A stretch of DNA of 64,000 nucleotides from Monomorium pharaonis (taxonomy: Eukaryota; Arthropoda; Insecta; Hymenoptera; Formicidae), in assembly GCF_013373865.1 (NCBI RefSeq), contig NC_050474.1:2814001-2878000 (forward strand), written 5' to 3'. The position numbers and the translations under genes are program-made. How positions within the stretch are numbered: position 1 is the stretch's first letter; each line of letters begins with the position of its first letter. A model generated the notes under the pieces. It saw only the letters and a program-made list of their open reading frames with translations. It searched no databases and was not told the origin of the DNA. This document shows positions 61,501 through 64,000 of this stretch, in pieces.

Positions 61501-64000
61501 CAGGGCACTTAACGTGATCCAAATACTTGCATCCGTGACGTAACCGCATCGCGTCCACGTGCCGTCAGCGAGTTGATCTTGCGCGACCGCGAATCTCCTT
61601 GAGCACGATTTCCAGAATTTACATCAATGGGAATTCTCCCGCGCGTTCCCCAGTTCTCCTCGCAGCATCCCTCGTTTCTGAGTTATGGCGCAAGATTAAG
61701 TTGGAGCTTGTTCCTTGTTTTTCGCATGATCGAATATTTAACTGTAATACGTTGTTGCAGGTGGCGGATTGTTAGTGGATATGATGAAGAGAGCAACGCA
61801 GACCAAACAGTACGCGGAATTGGATCACGCGATGAGAACGAAGGTCGAGCCGTTTTTGTACAACAAGGGAAAGGGCAAATGGATACCTGTAGAAAAATTA
61901 GTCCTCCTACGAAATAAGGACCGTCCGCGGCATAAAATGGTAATATGCGATCAGAGCCTCGCATTGTCCGCAATAATGGTGTCTTGAATAATCGTTCTTT
62001 CGCGCTGTGCACAGCTGCCACCCTTGAAAGCCATGGAGAATCCAGCTGATTACGATATCGATAAGGACATGGGCGACGAGGAAGTCGACGAAACCAAAAT
62101 AGGTAATATCGTAACGAAAAATATGTAAATATAATATTTGTATATTATATATATAAATTATTGTCAGAAAATATTTCTACACGAAAAAAAAGATGATCTC
62201 ACTAAAATATACAAAAATGTAGATGTACATCTAAAAATAGTTTTTGTTAGATTATCACAATAATTATGTAGGATGCTCAAGCTAGTCGCTAGAATGCCAA
62301 AGTTCTTCATAATAGCTCATTATGCTTGAACAGCATGACAATTATTTTAATGGCCCAACAAAGTTTTTTGATCTCTACCTAATTAAATCTTCAGCGAAAT
62401 CGTTTTCTTTTCACGGCTGTCTATAAATTACCAGCAGAATTATGCAATAATTTATCCGACAAATAAATTCTTGGCAGATAAAAGCAAATATAGGCTGGTG
62501 TGTTGGAATTTGAGCGACAGAGGTGCCGTCGGCGAAACTATTTTGCATCTGTGCATGTTGAACGCGACTGCCATCCACGCTGATTTGGCAAGACGACTGT
62601 TGCGTTTCTATCCGCTGCTTATATACGACATTTATTTGTGCGACGAGTATTACGGTAAGAGACTGAGTCTTCCTGCAGATCATTACGAAACACGTGACGA
62701 TACCATCGAATTCTGGAATGGATTAAATGACATAAAGCTATTATTGCATCTCGTTCACGAGACAGCCTGTAAATTGTCCATAGAATATCCATCGCCGATA
62801 AATTCCCCGATAAGCCTGTGGATGAATTACCTATTCATAGGATATCGCGTGCGTAATGGAAGATTAGCATTTTCAAGGTAAACCGTTTATTCCCTCAGCG
62901 GGGACCCTCGCGGCTTCTATTATTTTTTAATCGAGAAGCTCTTTTGAATTCAAATCGCATAAATCCATTACGCAACATAATGTATTATCATAAAAGAATT
63001 ATTACAAATATATGCGATATACGTGACACACATTTTGAATTCATAAAAGTATAATCTAGAAAAAAAAGATCTGAATCTCTCCGGCCATTATTGCTTGATC
63101 AGTTTTACTTTGGATTCAGGGGAGAATGTCTTGCACATCGCTATCGTGAACGAGGATCCGTCGATGGTCAAGTTTCTTCTCGACAGCGGAGCGGACGATC
63201 CGCTCATTATTCACGAGAGGTGTTGCGGCACCTTCATGTGCCCGGAAGATCAGAAGGCGTCGAGATTTGACAGTTTAGATCACGAGTGGGTGTGCGTCTC
63301 ACCGGAAACCGATTACAATGGGTATTCTGCATATGTTGAATTTACTTCGAAGATGATATTATATTATCGTTGCCTCTCGCTTAACAACGTGACGAGGCAG
63401 AAAAGATTCCATTGTGATCGTTAATTAAATAGCTTCGGACAATATTCGTTTCCTAAACGCGATCCATCATCGAGTTAAATTCCACACAGAACGTACAAAC
63501 AGATCTATCCATCAGAGACTTTAATGAATCTTGTCAAGTACGATGTAGAGAACGTAATACAGTCTTACACGTCTAATTTGATGAAGTTAGACGATCTATT
63601 TTATCATTATGCCCATAGCTATGTGTACTGGGGAGAGTATCCGTTGAGTTTCGCCGCGTGTCTCGGTCAGGAAGAATGTTACAGGCTTATACTGGCCAGA
63701 GGCGCGGATCCTGATAAGCAGGACACGAATGGCAACACCGTTATGCATATGCTGGTGATATACGAGAAAGTGGCGAGTATTATATTTTCAATATAACTTA
63801 ATATACATTTAATAATCTTAATAATTCATTTAATAATAATTGACTTAGCAATAATCAGAAAAAATAGTAGGGCGACCTATCTGTTTTACTATATTACAAA
63901 AAAATAGTGTTATAAGTAATTTGGAAAATTAATTTCAGGCCACGTTCGATATGGCATATGAAGTAGGGGCTTCCCTCGACCTAAGAAACGTCCAACACTT
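55513..64000 (+). CDS. nan: TRPV channel Nanchung, 5' part (runs off the window)
   Basis: Calcium-permeable TRPV channel of chordotonal neurons. In Drosophila, Nanchung acts with Inactive in hearing, gravity sensing and proprioception. Exons seen: 55513-55603, 61761-61939, 62015-62102, 62478-62654, 63120-63321, 63619-63772 and 63939 onward. The start reads MGNTESNVTSGVKKQTDTSS, then ILLYKLVNLNG, GGLLVDMMKRATQTKQYAEL, the ankyrin-repeat region with GETILHLCMLNATAIHADLA, DEYYGENVLHIAIVNEDPSM, RCCGTFMCPEDQKASRFDSL, YWGEYPLSFAACLGQEECYR and DTNGNTVMHMLVIYEK. Only the N-terminal ankyrin half (about 318 residues) is in the window; the six membrane segments and pore lie beyond. Phases agree at every junction. 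At 63772 either a GC donor or, three bases earlier, a GT donor is used. The family pattern favours the GC donor. Confidence 0.9.
55727..55761. repeat. GT microsatellite in nan intron 1
   Basis: (GTGT)n run of about 35 bp with GC and TA interruptions, about 125 bp past the first exon of the TRPV gene. Confidence 0.85.
56195..58918 (-). CDS. MADF-domain protein nested in nan intron 1
   Basis: Predicted nuclear DNA-binding protein of the MADF (Myb/SANT-like) family, common in insects. Exons 58784-58918, 57685-57900 and 56195-56449, all phase 0, give 201 residues. The MADF domain spans residues 1 to about 100: MEWRQETILKLIGAFRARRI, LWDHNAPDYTDR, AWKEIADE joined across the intron to LGCDVMTVERKLKSLKTHF, then KWFAYEALTFL. 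The C-terminal exon (DEFTVFAEHVAIRLKNI, then RLVAQHQINNILFEAEMGKY) resembles the tail of MADF-BESS proteins, used for protein contacts. The donor after ADE was chosen because it restores the domain. The first methionine could be further upstream in frame (59038), but the MEW start fits the family. The whole gene lies inside the first intron of the TRPV gene on the other strand. Confidence 0.8.
56598..56715. repeat. Two-copy 60-bp tandem repeat
   Basis: Unit with AAAGCGAAAGGGTCTCT, CCCCAT and TATTATGTAATGCCCT repeated once at a 60-base period, about 85 percent alike by eye. It lies in intron 2 of the MADF gene. Just before it is a perfect 10-bp inverted repeat, CGAAAACGAA (56567-56576) and TTCGTTTTCG (56582-56591). 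Confidence 0.75.
58321..58342. repeat. GTGC tetranucleotide repeat
   Basis: Short (GTGC)n run in a CpG-rich part of intron 1 of the MADF gene. Confidence 0.8.
59280..61760. other. Rest of nan intron 1, AT-rich
   Basis: Intronic DNA between the start of the nested MADF gene and exon 2 of the TRPV gene. It is strongly AT-rich from 59560 to 61120, with an (AG)n run at about 60951-60968 and a short CTGCGAC triplication at about 60020-60043. A CpG-rich patch at 61140-61620 precedes exon 2. No further gene recognised. Confidence 0.45.

Noticed and set aside
62655..62881. Read-through of nan exon 4 to a donor at 62878
   Set aside because: The phase does not fit the next exon and it would split the DEYYGENVLHIA block; the GT at 62655 restores both phase and family sequence.

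Overview
The window is nuclear DNA of an insect, most likely a hymenopteran and probably an ant. The evidence is intron-split genes whose exons translate into insect proteins (sigma-class glutathione S-transferases, a ZAD zinc-finger protein, a Swim-like secreted protein, a Nanchung-type TRPV channel, a MADF protein), AT-rich introns alternating with CpG-rich intergenic DNA, and eukaryotic tRNA genes. The species call is inference. There are no bacterial-type operons, CRISPR arrays or recognisable viral genes.

1-19 kb: a tandem array of sigma-class GST genes, all on the minus strand. Four copies have a complete exon set (451-1595, 8191-9525, 11800-13128, 16746-17675). A fifth is a one-exon relic (about 14863-14958). 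Each copy, including the relic, has an apparent untranslated first exon upstream, with conserved sequence and splice donor. The first intron of the left-most copy has been invaded by about 4.1 kb of foreign DNA. This is two direct copies of a 1.35-kb unit, each carrying a foldback element of about 950 bp, on either side of a broken 5' fragment of the phenylalanyl-tRNA synthetase beta gene. The 57-nt spacer of the foldback lies in opposite orientation in the two copies although the outer arms do not.

19-27 kb: a compact housekeeping block. A ZAD/C2H2 zinc-finger gene (minus) is divergent from ARPC3 (plus), which converges on RpL15 (minus). RpL15 introns carry two U14-like C/D snoRNAs and two further C/D candidates.

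28-34.3 kb: a four-exon EF-hand protein gene (plus) faces a seven-exon TINAG-like/Swim gene (minus) whose catalytic cysteine is serine.

34.3-55.5 kb: about 21 kb without a supported protein gene, CpG-rich in many stretches. It holds tRNA-Pro(AGG), tRNA-Thr(AGT), a small foldback element, a roughly 120-bp minisatellite and several dinucleotide repeats.

55.5-64 kb: the 5' part of a nanchung-like TRPV channel gene (plus), running off the right edge. Its 6.2-kb first intron contains a three-exon MADF-domain gene on the opposite strand.

Multi-exon genes are given as one span with exon coordinates in the evidence. All exon boundaries were read by eye from splice signals, reading frame and family similarity; none has transcript support here.
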